NCBI GenBank assembly: GCA_963921425.1
Contig: OY992834.1
Location: 26,053,923 to 26,117,922, forward strand
Length of the DNA: 64,000 nt
Reading direction: 5' to 3'
From: Dryas octopetala
Taxonomy: Eukaryota; Streptophyta; Magnoliopsida; Rosales; Rosaceae
Positions 23,789 to 34,964 of the stretch are shown in pieces. The stretch's first letter is position 1. Every line of letters starts with the position of its first letter. The notes below the pieces were generated by a model that did not search any database, was not told the origin of the DNA, and saw only the letters and a program-made list of their open reading frames with translations. A program made the translations under genes and the position numbers.

Positions 23789-25065
23789 AAAAAAAAAAAC
23801 TAAGGTCTCAATTATTAATTGAATGAACTAGCCTCTTCGCGTGCACCAATTGATTTTGTTTTCCTTATTGGGCATATAATTTATTAAAAATGATGTTTCA
23901 AGTGGTTGCTATCTTTTAAGACTTTTTTTTAAAACTTAATAGATTAGTTGTTTACAGATTTACCCTTATTAAATTTAATTTTTTTTTTCACTTGAAATTT
24001 TAATAAATCATGGGCAATTCATGAAATTGGGAATGTTCAGATTTATTTACTTTATTATATAAATAGATTCACTTTATAATAAATTTATTTTAGGGTTTTT
24101 TTTTTAAAGTCCAGTTCAAAAATTAGCTAGGCTGATAACACATCCATGTGCTACAGGAAATCTCAACCCGGTTCACATTAATGAGAAACGCGTGACACAG
24201 AAGACACCGAGCACTTAGTGAGCAGTACTGAGCACTCGGCACTGCTCAGGAGCCCTCGGCAATTGCCACTGTGCGACAGTGACAATTTGAAACTATGTAT
24301 AACGTAAAAATAATTATTACTAATTGCCACTGTCATGCAATGACAATAATTGACTATTACTAATTGCCACTGCTTGACAGTGGCAATTTGCCCATTTAAA
24401 AAAAAAAAAAAAAAACATGCTGAGCGTTTGGCACCAAAAACACAGAAAAAAAATAACGTGGCTTTTATTTGTACAAAGTGGACCTATTTATCATTGTAAC
24501 TTTTTAGGTGAATTTATTTATTATTCAGGGCTGTAAAAAAGAATTTAGAGTAATGTACTTTTTTATTTTTCTAACCAAAATTAATATTACATACAACAAA
24601 AACTTTTCTCGAATGAAAATTCCTCTTGATTAATTATAAGTTTTCTAAGTATTCCTATAAATGGTGTTTTCCTTTTAACATCTAAAAAGTCACTTGACTA
24701 TAAAATATTCAATTTATTTAGTTATCACAATGTCATTGTTCAAAATAGCTCTTTGAAAGTTTGAATTACCCTTGAACATATGCATATATAGTGAGTGACC
24801 TTAGCCAAAAGCTAAGGTCAATTGCTTGACTATTAATTAATTATATCAATTTCACCGTATAACAATTTATCTCAAAATAATTTAATGTTTTAGCCAAACA
24901 ATAATTTTATAGATTTAAAACTTTTCTAGCTCGAATTAAAAATTCTCCCAAATTAATTAAGAAATGACTAACTAATTAAAGAAAGAGTTCTCTTAATATA
25001 TCTATAAATGATGTTTTTCCTTTAACTTGGAAATAATGAATTAAGAATGAAGCCGGCCATCAGCC
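23789..25065. other. Intergenic stretch upstream of the PP2C-like gene
   Basis: This is AT-rich sequence. It contains three small hairpins (24258-24390, separate entry) and two similar blocks with TGACCTTAGCCAAA (also near 22881), suggesting dispersed repeats. The region just before 25066 may hold the gene's original promoter. No gene was seen. Confidence 0.45.
24258..24390. repeat. Three short palindromic units, TTGCCACTGT type
   Basis: Three units of about 30 bp carry AATTGCCACTG, a 4-6 base loop and its inverse CAGTGGCAATT, with some mismatches. They start near 24260, 24321 and 24361 and are separated by related ATTATTACT spacers. Confidence 0.75.
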
Positions 25066-25373
25066 ATGGAATGGATTTCTGAAAGGAAATTTGTGTTCAA
25101 CTTGATCATAATGGGAATAAGTGTCACTTGGCTTATTTTATCAATATTGATGGTTGTGGAAGCTGATGATGAATTTGCTCAATATTTATCTCCACATCCC
25201 CTACACACCCAAATTTCCTTTTCCTTTGCTTCTAATTCTAGTGAAGATCACCTTAGTTTTGAAAATTATATCCCTAAGACAATCAAAGTTGGCAATCAAA
25301 TTTTCAATAACTTGAAGCAAAACGTACTTGGGTTAGCTTCCAACCTAAAAGATATAGTTGGGTTAGGTAAAGG

Positions 25374-25737
25374 TGTTGAGAGTAATGTGGAACAATGTCC
25401 CACATCGGAAAACTAAGACTTAGCATATGTGCTTATAAGTCTTGGGCCTCTCCACCCATTGCCAATTGGTTTTGGGTTGGATGCTCTAATTCTATCATGG
25501 TATCAGAGCTTGGTTATCCGCGTGTAAGGCCCAACGGCCACACGTGTTCCCACGTCACCCAATACAATTTGTTCACGTGTAAGGCTCAAAATATCGCCAC
25601 ACGTGCGGGGGCGTGTTGAGAGTAATGTGGAGCAATGTCCCACATCGGAAAACTAAGACTTAGCATATGTGCTTATAAGTCTTGGGCCTCTCCACCCATT
25701 GCCAATTGGTTTTGGGTTGGATGCTCTAATTCTATCA
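25374..25737 (+). mobile_element. Near-intact TRIM retrotransposon (364 bp)
   Basis: Two direct repeats of 124 bp (25374-25497 and 25614-25737) differ at one base. Each starts TGTTGAGAG and ends TCTATCA. TGGTATCAGAGC, the primer-binding site complementary to initiator methionine tRNA, follows the first repeat at 25498-25509. A G-rich polypurine-like tract (TGCGGGGGCG, 25604-25613) precedes the second. AAAGG is duplicated at 25369-25373 and 25738-25742. There is no coding capacity, as expected for a terminal-repeat retrotransposon in miniature. The near-identical LTRs imply a recent insertion. Confidence 0.96.
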
Positions 25738-26059
25738 AAAGGTTCGTCATTAGAAACTCGACCCGAAAAAAATGGTTCTGAACTTGTAGGTGTAACATAT
25801 GGCTTCCACTTGTTAAAGGGAGTAAACAACCATGCTATGGAAGACTATGTTGTTGCAGAGACTTCGAAAATTGGTGAGCATGTAGTAGGACTATTCAGTG
25901 TTTTTAAAAACGCGCCTCAGGCGCGCCTTGAGACGCGCTTCAGGGCGAGGCGACAGCCAATAGCGCACGGCGTCGCAGGAAAGTGGTTTTTTTTTGTTTT
26001 TTTTAACTTTCTCAGTCAGATTGGTGGCGCAGAGGCAGTCGACGGTAGGGGCGGCGGCG

Positions 26060-26166
26060 AAAGTAGAGGAGACAGAGATAGAGAGGAGAGATAGAGAGGA
26101 GAGAGATAGAGAGGAGAGATAGAGAGGAGAGAGATAGAGAGGCGACAGAGAAAGAGAGGGGAGAGA
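26060..26166. repeat. GAGAGATAGAGAG microsatellite
   Basis: This is a purine-rich repeat with unit GAGAGATAGAGAG inside the hAT-type element. Minus-strand ORFs over it are low-complexity shadows. Confidence 0.8.
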
Positions 26167-26205
26167 GAGCTCGATCATGATTAATTGGCAAAGGAGGGTG
26201 ATGGG

Positions 26206-26474
26206 GTTTCAACTCAGATGTAGGCTACACCTACATGGACTGGAAGGAAACCCCACATGCCCACATCTTTGAAATCGACCTTCCAGGCCTTACAAAAGAG
26301 GATGTAAAGCTTGAAGTGCATGAAGGCAGAGTGCTTCATGTCAGTGCTGAGAGAAAGGAAGAAGAACCTGCAGGGGACCCAAAGAATGAAAAGTGGCACT
26401 GCAGAGAAAGAACAAGTGGGAGTTTCTCAAGGCATTTTCGGTTGCCTGAAAATGCCAAGGTTGAAGAGATAAAT
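26206..26474 (+). pseudogene. Captured small heat shock protein (HSP20) fragment
   Basis: The frame encodes about 85 residues of an alpha-crystallin domain: [20 protein letters not shown], then [19 protein letters not shown], then [19 protein letters not shown]. It stops at TAA where intact relatives continue with a further beta strand and the GVLTVTVPK motif, and it lacks a recognisable amino-terminal arm. It lies wholly inside the hAT-type element, so it is most likely a captured gene fragment. It resembles cytosolic HSP20 classes; the exact class is not certain. Confidence 0.85.
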
Positions 26475-26933
26475 TAATTTTGTCCTCACTCTAAGAAAAA
26501 TATCAATAAATAAATTGAATTGCTCGAATAAATTAATGAAAATTAGTTTCCCGGGGTTATAGATCCCATTGGCCCCTATATAAATCAGCCAGGACCTTCT
26601 ATATTATTTTTAAATTTTTTTCAATTTGATGATATGGGAGCCCAATCCCAACAAACTACAAAATGACCCGAGGCCTAGCTACACCAATCTGGTCCTATTT
26701 ATGGGGGTACCCAATATCAGTAAGGGGAAGTGGAAAACAGTAAAGCCCAATAATTTTGTGGATCTATAATGCATTAATATATAAATTAATTCCGCCACTC
26801 TATTTTTCTATATATAATATATTATTTAATATTATATATATTTGAGATTGAAGTTTTAATAAGTTAACATAATATCTTAAATAATATCAGCTGGTATATG
26901 TATAAATATATTTATGGGACAGTAACATATTAG

Positions 26934-26999
26934 AGTTCGGTGGTCTAGTGGGTAAGGCACTGCTTCTTTACTTGGTCTTGTATTCGATCATATTTAGAA
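26934..26999 (+). mobile_element. tRNA-derived SINE-like remnant
   Basis: TGGTCTAGTGG (26941-26951) fits the pol III A box and GTATTCGATCA (26980-26990) fits a degenerate B box, 28 bp apart. The sequence does not fold as a complete tRNA. It is probably the head of a SINE nested in the hAT-type element. Confidence 0.5.
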
Positions 27000-27932
27000 T
27001 TTGTTTTTCAATCTATTTTTTTGTTAGTTTTTTTGGATTTTGGGTCTTATGTTCTAGATATATATATACTTATATATATATTTACCTATTTATATATGTT
27101 TATATATATATTTATAATTTTTTTATTATAAAAAATATGTCCCGAAAAGCTTATGCCTTAATGCGTCGAGGCTTACGCCTCGCCTTCTACGACTAAAACG
27201 CTTTGCGTCATATTTTTGCATCTGAAAACACTGGGACTATTTGCCATATTTGATGGCTATACAAGCCATGATATTCCTGCATACTTGCAGTCTCATCTCC
27301 TTAACAATATCATAACAAAGCCTGATTTCCTAACAAAACCAAAAAATGCAGTGAGGAAAGCATATATTGAAACCGATACTAGCATTCAAGAGAAATCAAA
27401 AGAAAATACAATTGCTTTTGGTAGATTAGCGGCTTCAACTGCAGTTACAGCAATTATAATGAAGCGGCGAGGTAAGTCAAATTATAAGCTTGTAGTAGCC
27501 AATGTTGGTGATTCTAGAGCTGTTATATGTTGCGAGAATGGTATGGCTAAACAACTATCTGTTGATCATGATGCAAACAATGAAATGGAAAACGAAGCAA
27601 TTAGGAGGAGAGGTGCTCACGTGTCTGACCCTCCAATGGGTCGTGTTCGTGGGATGTTCCCACTAACGAGGGCATTTGGTATAACTTACATGAAAAAATA
27701 TGTGAGTTGTGAACCAGATGTAGTGGTGGAGATGATAGATGGTGAAACAAAGTTTCTTGTGTTGGCTAGTCGTCCACTATGGAAGGTGATGTCCAATCAA
27801 GAAGTGGTGAATTCCATTGGACAAACAATGAATGCCCAGGAAGCAGCTGTACATCTTACACAAAAGGCACGCAATATGGCCAGCTTTTTTGATAAGGATG
27901 ATATTTCATGTGTTGTTGTAAGATTTAATTAG

Positions 27933-28299
27933 GTGATTACGATATATATGTATGCCCTAAATTAAGTTAATAATTAGATATAACTTTTTGAGATTATCAT
28001 TATTGTAATTCTTTAATTTCTTCTTTTTTTGGTCAACATCTCTGTAATTCTTTAATCTCACTTTTTTCATGAAATAAGGTTTTTGCTATATATTGTACAT
28101 CGGAAATTCTAACATAACTGCAGGTATTAGATGCCTTCAACCTTTTGACCGTTAGATGAGATATATTTGATCTAACGGTTGAGAAAAAAAATAAAGGCTG
28201 AATCGGTAGCCCATTATGAGAGAGAAAGACGTAACTGAACAAAACAAAAGAAATCCTTCTGAGTCGCAAACAAAAAACGCAAATCTCATCTGCTTCTTT
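27933..28299. other. Intergenic, with a short hairpin at 28146-28183
   Basis: ACCGTTAGAT and ATCTAACGGT form inverted arms around a loop containing ATATAT. A short direct repeat TGTAATTCTTTAAT lies at 28004-28017 and 28043-28056. No gene was seen. Confidence 0.5.
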
Positions 28300-31200
28300 A
28301 CCCTCTCTCTCCCGCACCCTTTCTCCGATCAAAACCCAGCCGTCCGGCGGCAACGTTGACAAAATCGGCCTCAAATATTCGTCTACCACTTACCATGTCG
28401 AAATCGATGAACCGATTGAACTTCGTGACGGCCATCCGCCTTCTCCGGCGGAGTTGCGACACCGACCACCCAAGACATCGTCCTCTGGACACACTGATCG
28501 TCTGGGTGTCCTCCTTTAGACCTAAAATTCAATCATGAAGGAGAATCAAAGGAGAACAGATCCAACCCCTTCGCCGGCGATCTGAGTTTTCTAGCGGCTT
28601 CGAGGTCTCTCTCGGGGATCAGGTATCAGGTCATGGTCGCTACCGGATCATTACAGAGGTATAATTGCGTCCTCATAGAGAGATTGTGAATCTTGTCAAT
28701 TACCTTGCAATGGCTTTCTGAAATTTGTGTATTTAAATTCTCTTACTTGTATGGATTTCAGAGGAATTGGTTTTTCTTGCTATGCCAGAAAATGTAATTG
28801 GTGTTTTCCCCGATTTGGGTTTTCACATATAGCAGCACAGAGGCCAGGAGGAAGATCTGTTGGTATGTTTTTTTCTATCCTTAAACTGGATACATGTTGG
28901 TATGTATGGGTACAGTTTTGTATGCTGCCTTGATGCAGGAATTTATGATATGTGCAACTATGTGTACCTGCATTACCTGTACTGTTACGTTCTCTGAATC
29001 TAATGTTATCAGGGAGAGATAAAAATTGTCTGAAGTTTTAGTTTTGTGTATGTTTGTTCTGGAGTTAAAGGCTAATCCCGCATCTTATTTTTCCTATTAT
29101 TTGTGTAGATAGCATATTTCCTATGGCCATGTGCTTGGTCTTCTCTAATCTGCTGATGTTGATGCTTTTTTCCATTGTTATTGAAAGACCAATTTTATAT
29201 TTTAGTTCAAGGTTTTAATAGAAGAAAATGGTAGATTGGATCAGTGCCTGTAATCAACCAATTCTTAGTAGGGCATTACAATTTCTGGCTTACTTTATTG
29301 GCTCCATTTCTGATTGGTTATTTCTTAAATAATAAATTTGTATTAAAGATTTCTTTCCCATCTAAGCATTGTATTATTTTACAATGCTTAGATACGTCCT
29401 TTCGGGTCCTGTACTCGGGTATTGTAGATCACTGCAAGTAGTGAAAACTACATGCTATAGGACCTTACATATAATTGCTTAAATGGTTTTTGTACCTTTG
29501 TGCTTGATACAAAAACATGCCACTGGACCTCTTCTTTTATTCTGTGATAGCATGACATGTTATCGACCTGTTTGAATTGCATACGTGGTTCATTTTTAAT
29601 TCATATTTTGAAGCATTATGTATAGCATCATCTATTAACTCATCAAAATATGTTCAGATATTCAATGTGGGATTGTTTCAAACTGCAACTGAGCATAAGG
29701 AACAGATTCATGGTAATTCATTTATTTTAATCTCTGAGAGTTCAACAATTGACCTCCACACCTCTAGGTTTCATGAAATGCAGAGCTCCTGTCTTAATGC
29801 TCCCTTTATGTTTGTCAGCTCATGTTTCTTTACAAGATTTAACATTTTTTTTTTTTTTTGAAGTAAATGATTATATGTGATACTGAATTTATTCTTATGA
29901 GATTGTTACAAGAATGCTGCAAAAACATTCTATGATGAATTGTGATGGAGATATGGTATCAGCTGCACTGGTCAAATTCATGACTAAAAATTGGAGTAGA
30001 GAGGTAGAGAAGAGAAAACGAAGGCCCTTCATCTGAGTTTTTGCTAAGAAATGGGAAGGTCACTAGTAATTCAGACTTTTTGCATGGACTTGGCAGCCGC
30101 TTTTGACTTTAACAACTAGAGACTAAATCTATTCCATGGTTAAAAATTTTGGGCATGGGTGTTCAGACAATATATGAGCATGAAATTCTTCCAGGGCACA
30201 ATATATTCAAGTCTCCCACTTTAGCAAGTATATGCATGCTTACCACTTTTCTTTAGCAAGTATTTAGCATGCTTACCACTTTTCTTTTCTCTGTTTTTCA
30301 GAATTATTGACCAGCATGACAAACTGAGGAAAAGAAGCACAGAAGCTTATACCACTGAGATAAGTACTACTCTTTTATCCTTCTGTCTGGTATAACCTAA
30401 GTATCATATAGCAGATAACACTGAGAAGTTAAATCACACATTAATATTCCGATTTCTTTAGTAAATGTCACACAGTACTTTCTTACTTGTTTTGTTGCCA
30501 TTTTCAGCAGTTATAATTAGCAGTTATAATTGAATAATCATGTATCTTGTGCTATCTTATGTATTTCTTTGCTATCTCATGAAGTTTTTGAATTGGGATC
30601 TAAAAGGCTCTATTATTGAAAACAAATTAATGAATGCAGATTGGGTTGGTAGTTCCGTTCGCTCAATGTATATCTTCATGTTAAAATTGTGTGAAGAAGC
30701 AACCTTGCCAGTGCGACATGCAATCAATTTATATTTTAAAACTCTTTGGTTTCTACTGGGGTTGAGAGGCATGCTTTGTTTAGAGGCATTGGCCAGTGTT
30801 AAGTACCACACTAAAAAAAATCCTTTAAAAGCACCTTTTTTTCAGCCTTGATTTTCCCCACTTCTGATGAAGTATCTAGGCATCATTTTTTTATTTTTTT
30901 ATTTTATTTTTTTTTTCAATTTATGGCTTTTTCCCTTGCTGAGCCTCTTATTAAGGCAGTTCAATTTTTCTCTTTCAGGGTGAGAACTGATGGCCACGAC
31001 TCATGTGCATTGGGATGTCGATGCTGCAGCAGTTCCATGTGGTTTTGGGCGTGCCATTGGTAACTTCGTCAGGTTGCCTCTGTTATGCTGATTTGTACTG
31101 TATGATAGAAATTGAATTTGTGTTGCGATCAATCATAGAAAAGGCTTTGTAAGAAAACAGAGTGATAAACAAGAAAGAAAAATGAAAGATGTAAACATAG

Positions 31201-32990
31201 AGATGGCCATTGTTCAATTGCTTGTTATTTCATTGTTGTGGTTTTAATCTCCTGACCAAGTCTGCAAGTGATGTGATTTATAGACTGTAACATATTGGTT
31301 TTAATCAATGTATACCATGTCTTGCTTGGACTGTAAATGGGGATTAGTCAAATTAAAGAAGGATTTGGACTGTACAAGGACCAATTTACATGTATATACT
31401 ATTATAGTTCAATCATCCTTGGCATATATAATTGGTCTACAATTTAACATGAGGTTTCTCAAACCTAATGGTGCCATGAAGCTAAAACTCCTTTGTTCAT
31501 TTTCTCAATGATTAAGAACACCAAGACTTTTTTTATTCCCCCGCTCTTCTTCCATAATTTCAGGAATACTGACAGCAACTTTGACTCCAAAAACATAAAC
31601 ATGGTACACTTTTTAGGTTTATCGTTTCTAATTGTCTGTGTTATGTATTTCAGTTTTTGGACATGAGCTCCTTACAAACTTCTCTCCGAAATGCCCAGTT
31701 GCAATCCTCATTCATGGGTGGTGTATCTCAGCCATGGTTTCCCCAAAATCCGGTGACTGTGATGCCTTATATTCCAGCTGCAGCAGAAAGTACGTTTTTT
31801 AGTCCTAGGTGAAGCTACATTATTTTCTTTTGGTTTTGTTTTTTGCCTTTTCCTGCCACTTGTTCCAGAGCGGTATATTTGTTAATCCAGTGGTGCTTCA
31901 AGCATCATATTAGATGCTATGAAGAAATTTGTCGTCCATTAACACATGTCTAGTCATAACAATCTTATCCTTTTCATTCAATGAGATTTTGATTTCATTG
32001 TGTAGGTCCCTTGCAATACATGGCTGGGCAAGCACAAAGTTCTCAAATTCCATAAGTTGTTTTTCTACTCGTGTTCTGGATTCTGTTCTTTTCTCATCAT
32101 TAGTATTATATCAGTTTCCGGTGATTAGGGTTTAGGAATCCTAATATGTAAGATGATAGTAGACATGGCTTCAGATCCTACAATTTGAATTTGGTAAAAG
32201 TTGGCTTTTGCAAATACCATTTAATCAAATAATAGTTTCAATCTCAATTTCACTAAATGATGAGATTATGATTAAAATGATAAGGGTATTTATAGTTATA
32301 ATAGATTGTTCTTACTTTTTAGAAGATCAAGAAAGAAGAATTCAACTATAAAGTTCTCTCTAAAATGGAACCAACATAAATAAACTTGCCAGATCATGTA
32401 TTAGTTTATTATACCACATTAGTTCAAAATAATTAGTTGTTGTGCAATTACTTATTGCATAATAGTATTTTGTAGACCTAAACTCTAAGATATAATAGTA
32501 TAAATTTATCTTTCTCTTCATTTATGATTTCTTAAATAATTTTCTTTTACAGTTAAACTTGTTAAAAATTTCACTCCCAATTGATTTAGGAAGCTAAATT
32601 CAGTAAAATACTTAACCTAAATTATCTATGCATCTGTCTTTTCCAGCATGCCGACACAAGACCTTAATTAAGTTTTTCACTAAATACTTTTCCCTAAATA
32701 CTTTTTCACTAAATACTTATGTTAGTGTATTGGTGGTACTGGATAAGATTGATTATGGACAATCTGAATATCTGGAACTACATTATGAAGATGCTACATA
32801 GAGTTTGGCAACTCAAGTTGCCTGGTGTTAGAGAAGAGATTGATGCTTGACATACTGCTGTTGCATTCTGTTATTTTGTATGCTTGTAACTTTTCCTGAA
32901 ACCAATGTGGAGTTGCTTATTTTGCAGGAGTGTCCCAACGCATGGACCTGTTGCATCTATTGGAGGGAATCCTTTTGCATAGGATTATAT
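28300..32990 (+). other. Unresolved locus with possible exons, perhaps a decayed gene
   Basis: Several segments look exonic, flanked by AG and GT and open in one frame, but I could not join them into one protein. They are: 28633-28658 (MVATGSLQ), 28763-28863, 29659-29713 (FNVGLFQTATEHKEQIH), 30301-30357 (IIDQHDKLRKRSTEAYTTE), 30980-31072, 31656-31789 (MSSLQTSLRNAQ, then GGVSQPWFPQNPVTVMPYIP) and 32930-32982, which ends VASIGGNPFA and a stop. The CpG-rich, CT-rich start near 28300-28620 looks like a plant gene leader. I do not recognise the product. The NPF-containing C-terminus is reminiscent of endocytic adaptors or ArfGAPs, but that is weak. A segment of one intron (29956-30211) is duplicated at 34965-35220. 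Confidence 0.4.
29956..30211. repeat. ~256-bp segment duplicated 5 kb downstream (copy 1)
   Basis: From GGTATCAGCTGCACTGGTCA to GGGCACAATATATTCA, this matches 34965-35220 in direct orientation with only a few mismatches. Both ends diverge abruptly. Confidence 0.9.
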
Positions 32991-33598
32991 TGGAGAGAAA
33001 CGTTGTTGCTTTTATAATTTCTTTTGTTTTCATTGAATTATGGTTCATGTGAATTGATGTCAATTGATTTGTGCTGTTGTCAATTATTGAGTCAAGTCTG
33101 AAACCTCTTTGATACTGTCTGGGGTGAGTTTAAGTTCCTAAGTGTACGGGTATAGTGAATGCTGAATACAAATGTGAGTCCGCCTTCAGCAAGAAAGTAA
33201 TTATAGTTGGGTCCCTTGTTTCCCAGTTTTTTGTTTTAAACGAGTGTTACTGTATCTACTGCTGTTTCTTGTATTTTAAATTAAATGATTGCAACAAGTC
33301 TATATCCATTACAGGGCTAATTTGTTTTACTAGTGAAAGCTTTTGTGATAGACGAAAAAATGTTCCAACTTCAGTGTTATGCAGTACCAATATTGACCTC
33401 TAATACATTGTCTCAGTTATTTTTCGTAAGAGCTAGTTGATATGGTAGATAGTGCGATGACTGAGGCTTCCAATGAAATTTACTTTTTCCCACCCTAGTT
33501 TGTTGAAATGGAAATCAAAATTCATTCCCACCCCCTAAAAAAATATTGAAATTGAACCCAAATTTGCTTCCCCTCCCAAAAATGAGGTATGAAACTAA

Positions 33599-33930
33599 AC
33601 ATCTACATTCTACGAAGAAGATATGCTGAAAACATAATGACATGGTCAGGGGCTTGCCTCCGTAAAAATATGCCTAATACGAACCCGAGTTGTGCACGAG
33701 GATGCAGTAGACCTTTCATTCAATCCCATGCAGAGTTCCATGTGTCCAAGAAGGAGGCAGATTTTTCAACAGATGCTGCCTCTGGCGCGTTTCCAGACTA
33801 GTCAAACTGTGTAATTTTTGATTGCATGTCAAAACCTGATTGTCAAACAGGAGCTCGTATTTAGCACTCTGAGAATGCAATTGCCCTTTCGTGTATACAC
33901 AGTTGCAGTGCGAAACCTTTTTTTGGCCCA
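33599..33930 (+). repeat. Head module of the palindromic-array repeat family (copy A)
   Basis: This segment matches 43702-44035 over about 330 bp. Its second half recurs at 34480-34600, 35850-36005, 37480-37595 and 44436-44560. Landmarks are GTGCACGAGGATGCAGTAGA, CTCTGGCGCGT, CAAACAGGAGCT, GAGAATGCAATTGCC and CAGTTGCAGTGCGAAA. A short ORF (to 33801) is shared with copy B. The tandem array follows directly. Confidence 0.85.
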
Positions 33931-34470
33931 GTGATGAAGTTACCATTCTCTTGAGGATTGGTTAAATAAAATGGTAACTTGGATCAAGAAAATCTTAACT
34001 TACCTATTCTTGAGAAAAAGTTACCATTTCTTGAGGAACAACATCAAGAAAATGGTAACATTGGTCAAGCTTGAGATTGTTTACCACTTTGTTGATTCAA
34101 GTTACAATTTTCTTGATAATTGGACCAAGAAAGTGGTAACGTTTTTTGCCCCACTGATTTGGTTACCATTTTCTTGACAATTGGTTCAAGCAAATGGTAA
34201 CTTGAAGAAAGAAAATGGGAACTTACCATTACTAGAGAAACAGTTATGATTTCTTGAGGGAAAAAATCACGAACATGGTAACTTTGGTCAATCTTGGGCT
34301 TGGTTACCACTTTCTTGGTCCAATTTACCATTTTCTTGAACCAATTCTAATGATCAAGAAAGTGATAACTTGGTTTGAGGCATGGATTTGGTTATCATTT
34401 TCTTGATCCAAATCTCAAGAAAATGGTAACTGTGGATCAAGAAAATGGTCACTTACAACATGGGTAATTT
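33931..34470. repeat. Array 1 of palindromic 223-bp-type repeats
   Basis: The DNA consists of GTTACCATTTTCTTGA and its reverse complement in alternation, joined by short spacers, with about 2.4 units of the period seen in arrays 2 and 3. It is more diverged than those. ORFs on both strands are products of the repeat. Confidence 0.85.
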
Positions 34471-34749
34471 TTTTAGTTGTTCTGCAAAATTTAATTTTGT
34501 GATTGAATTTCCAAACCGGATTGGTACACAGGAGCTTGTTTGTAATAGCCCGATAATGCAATTGCCTCTTTGTCTGCATACAGTTGCATGCGTGGTATAT
34601 GAAACACGTATAGACATTTTAATTTTTTTTCAACATTAAAGATTGTGTTATATAAATGAAGGGAAGTTAAGAAATGGGTGCAGTGGCCAAAAAAGAAATT
34701 TCAGAAATTAGTGCTTCGATTATGCAAAATATTCTGAAAATATTTTAGT
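34471..34749. repeat. Partial head module between arrays
   Basis: 34480-34600 is a diverged copy of the head module (CAGGAGCTTGTTTGTAATAG, AATGCAATTGCC, ACAGTTGCATGCG). The rest is unassigned AT-rich sequence. Confidence 0.65.
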
Positions 34750-34962
34750 ATGTCATGTGCACTTTACAAAAAGAATTCGAACCATGTACAAAATAAATCA
34801 GAACCATGTACAAAAGGACTCCGCATCATGTACAAAAGGAATCTGAACAATGTTAAAAAAGAATCCCAACTATGTACAAAAGGAAGCCAAACCATGTACA
34901 AAAAAAAAAGGAATCCGAACCATGTACAAAAAAATGGAGTCCGAACCATGTACAAAAACAAC
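34750..34962. repeat. Tandem repeat, ~22-bp unit around CCATGTACAAAA
   Basis: About nine units of ACCATGTACAAAAGGAATCC or variants follow each other, with unit length varying through A-run slippage. Open frames on both strands come from the repeat. Confidence 0.9.
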
Positions 34963-34964
34963 CG

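Larger units (their letters stand above)
25896..27233 (+). mobile_element. hAT-type non-autonomous element with 8-bp target duplication
   Basis: The ends are CAGTGTTTTTAAAA and TCTGAAAACACTG, short imperfect inverted repeats beginning CAGTG. The 8-mer GGACTATT occurs at 25888-25895 and again at 27234-27241; an 8-bp duplication is diagnostic of the hAT superfamily. Subterminal sequences are rich in CGCGCC/GAGGCG. No transposase was seen. The interior holds a GA-rich microsatellite (26060-26165), a small-heat-shock-protein fragment and a tRNA-like SINE remnant. Confidence 0.93.
25066..27932 (+). pseudogene. PP2C-like protein phosphatase gene disrupted by two transposons
   Basis: The coding pieces are 25066-25373, 25743-25895 and 27242-27932. 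If the two inserts and one copy of each target duplication are left out, the frame is continuous for 383 residues. The N-terminus has a hydrophobic anchor (about 11-32). The PP2C domain follows with NNHAMEDY, LFAIFDG, VVANVGDSRAVI, LSVDHD and the final DDISCVVV. It resembles the plant clade that includes At1g34750. No introns are seen, whereas that clade normally has several, so a retrocopy origin is possible. The ASDG metal-binding motif is ASRP and FDGH is FDGY, so activity would probably be lost even without the inserts. As it stands the frame is broken. Confidence 0.85.

Noticed and set aside
26934..26999. A functional tRNA gene
   Set aside because: The A and B boxes are recognisable, but acceptor and anticodon stems do not pair; a SINE head is more likely.
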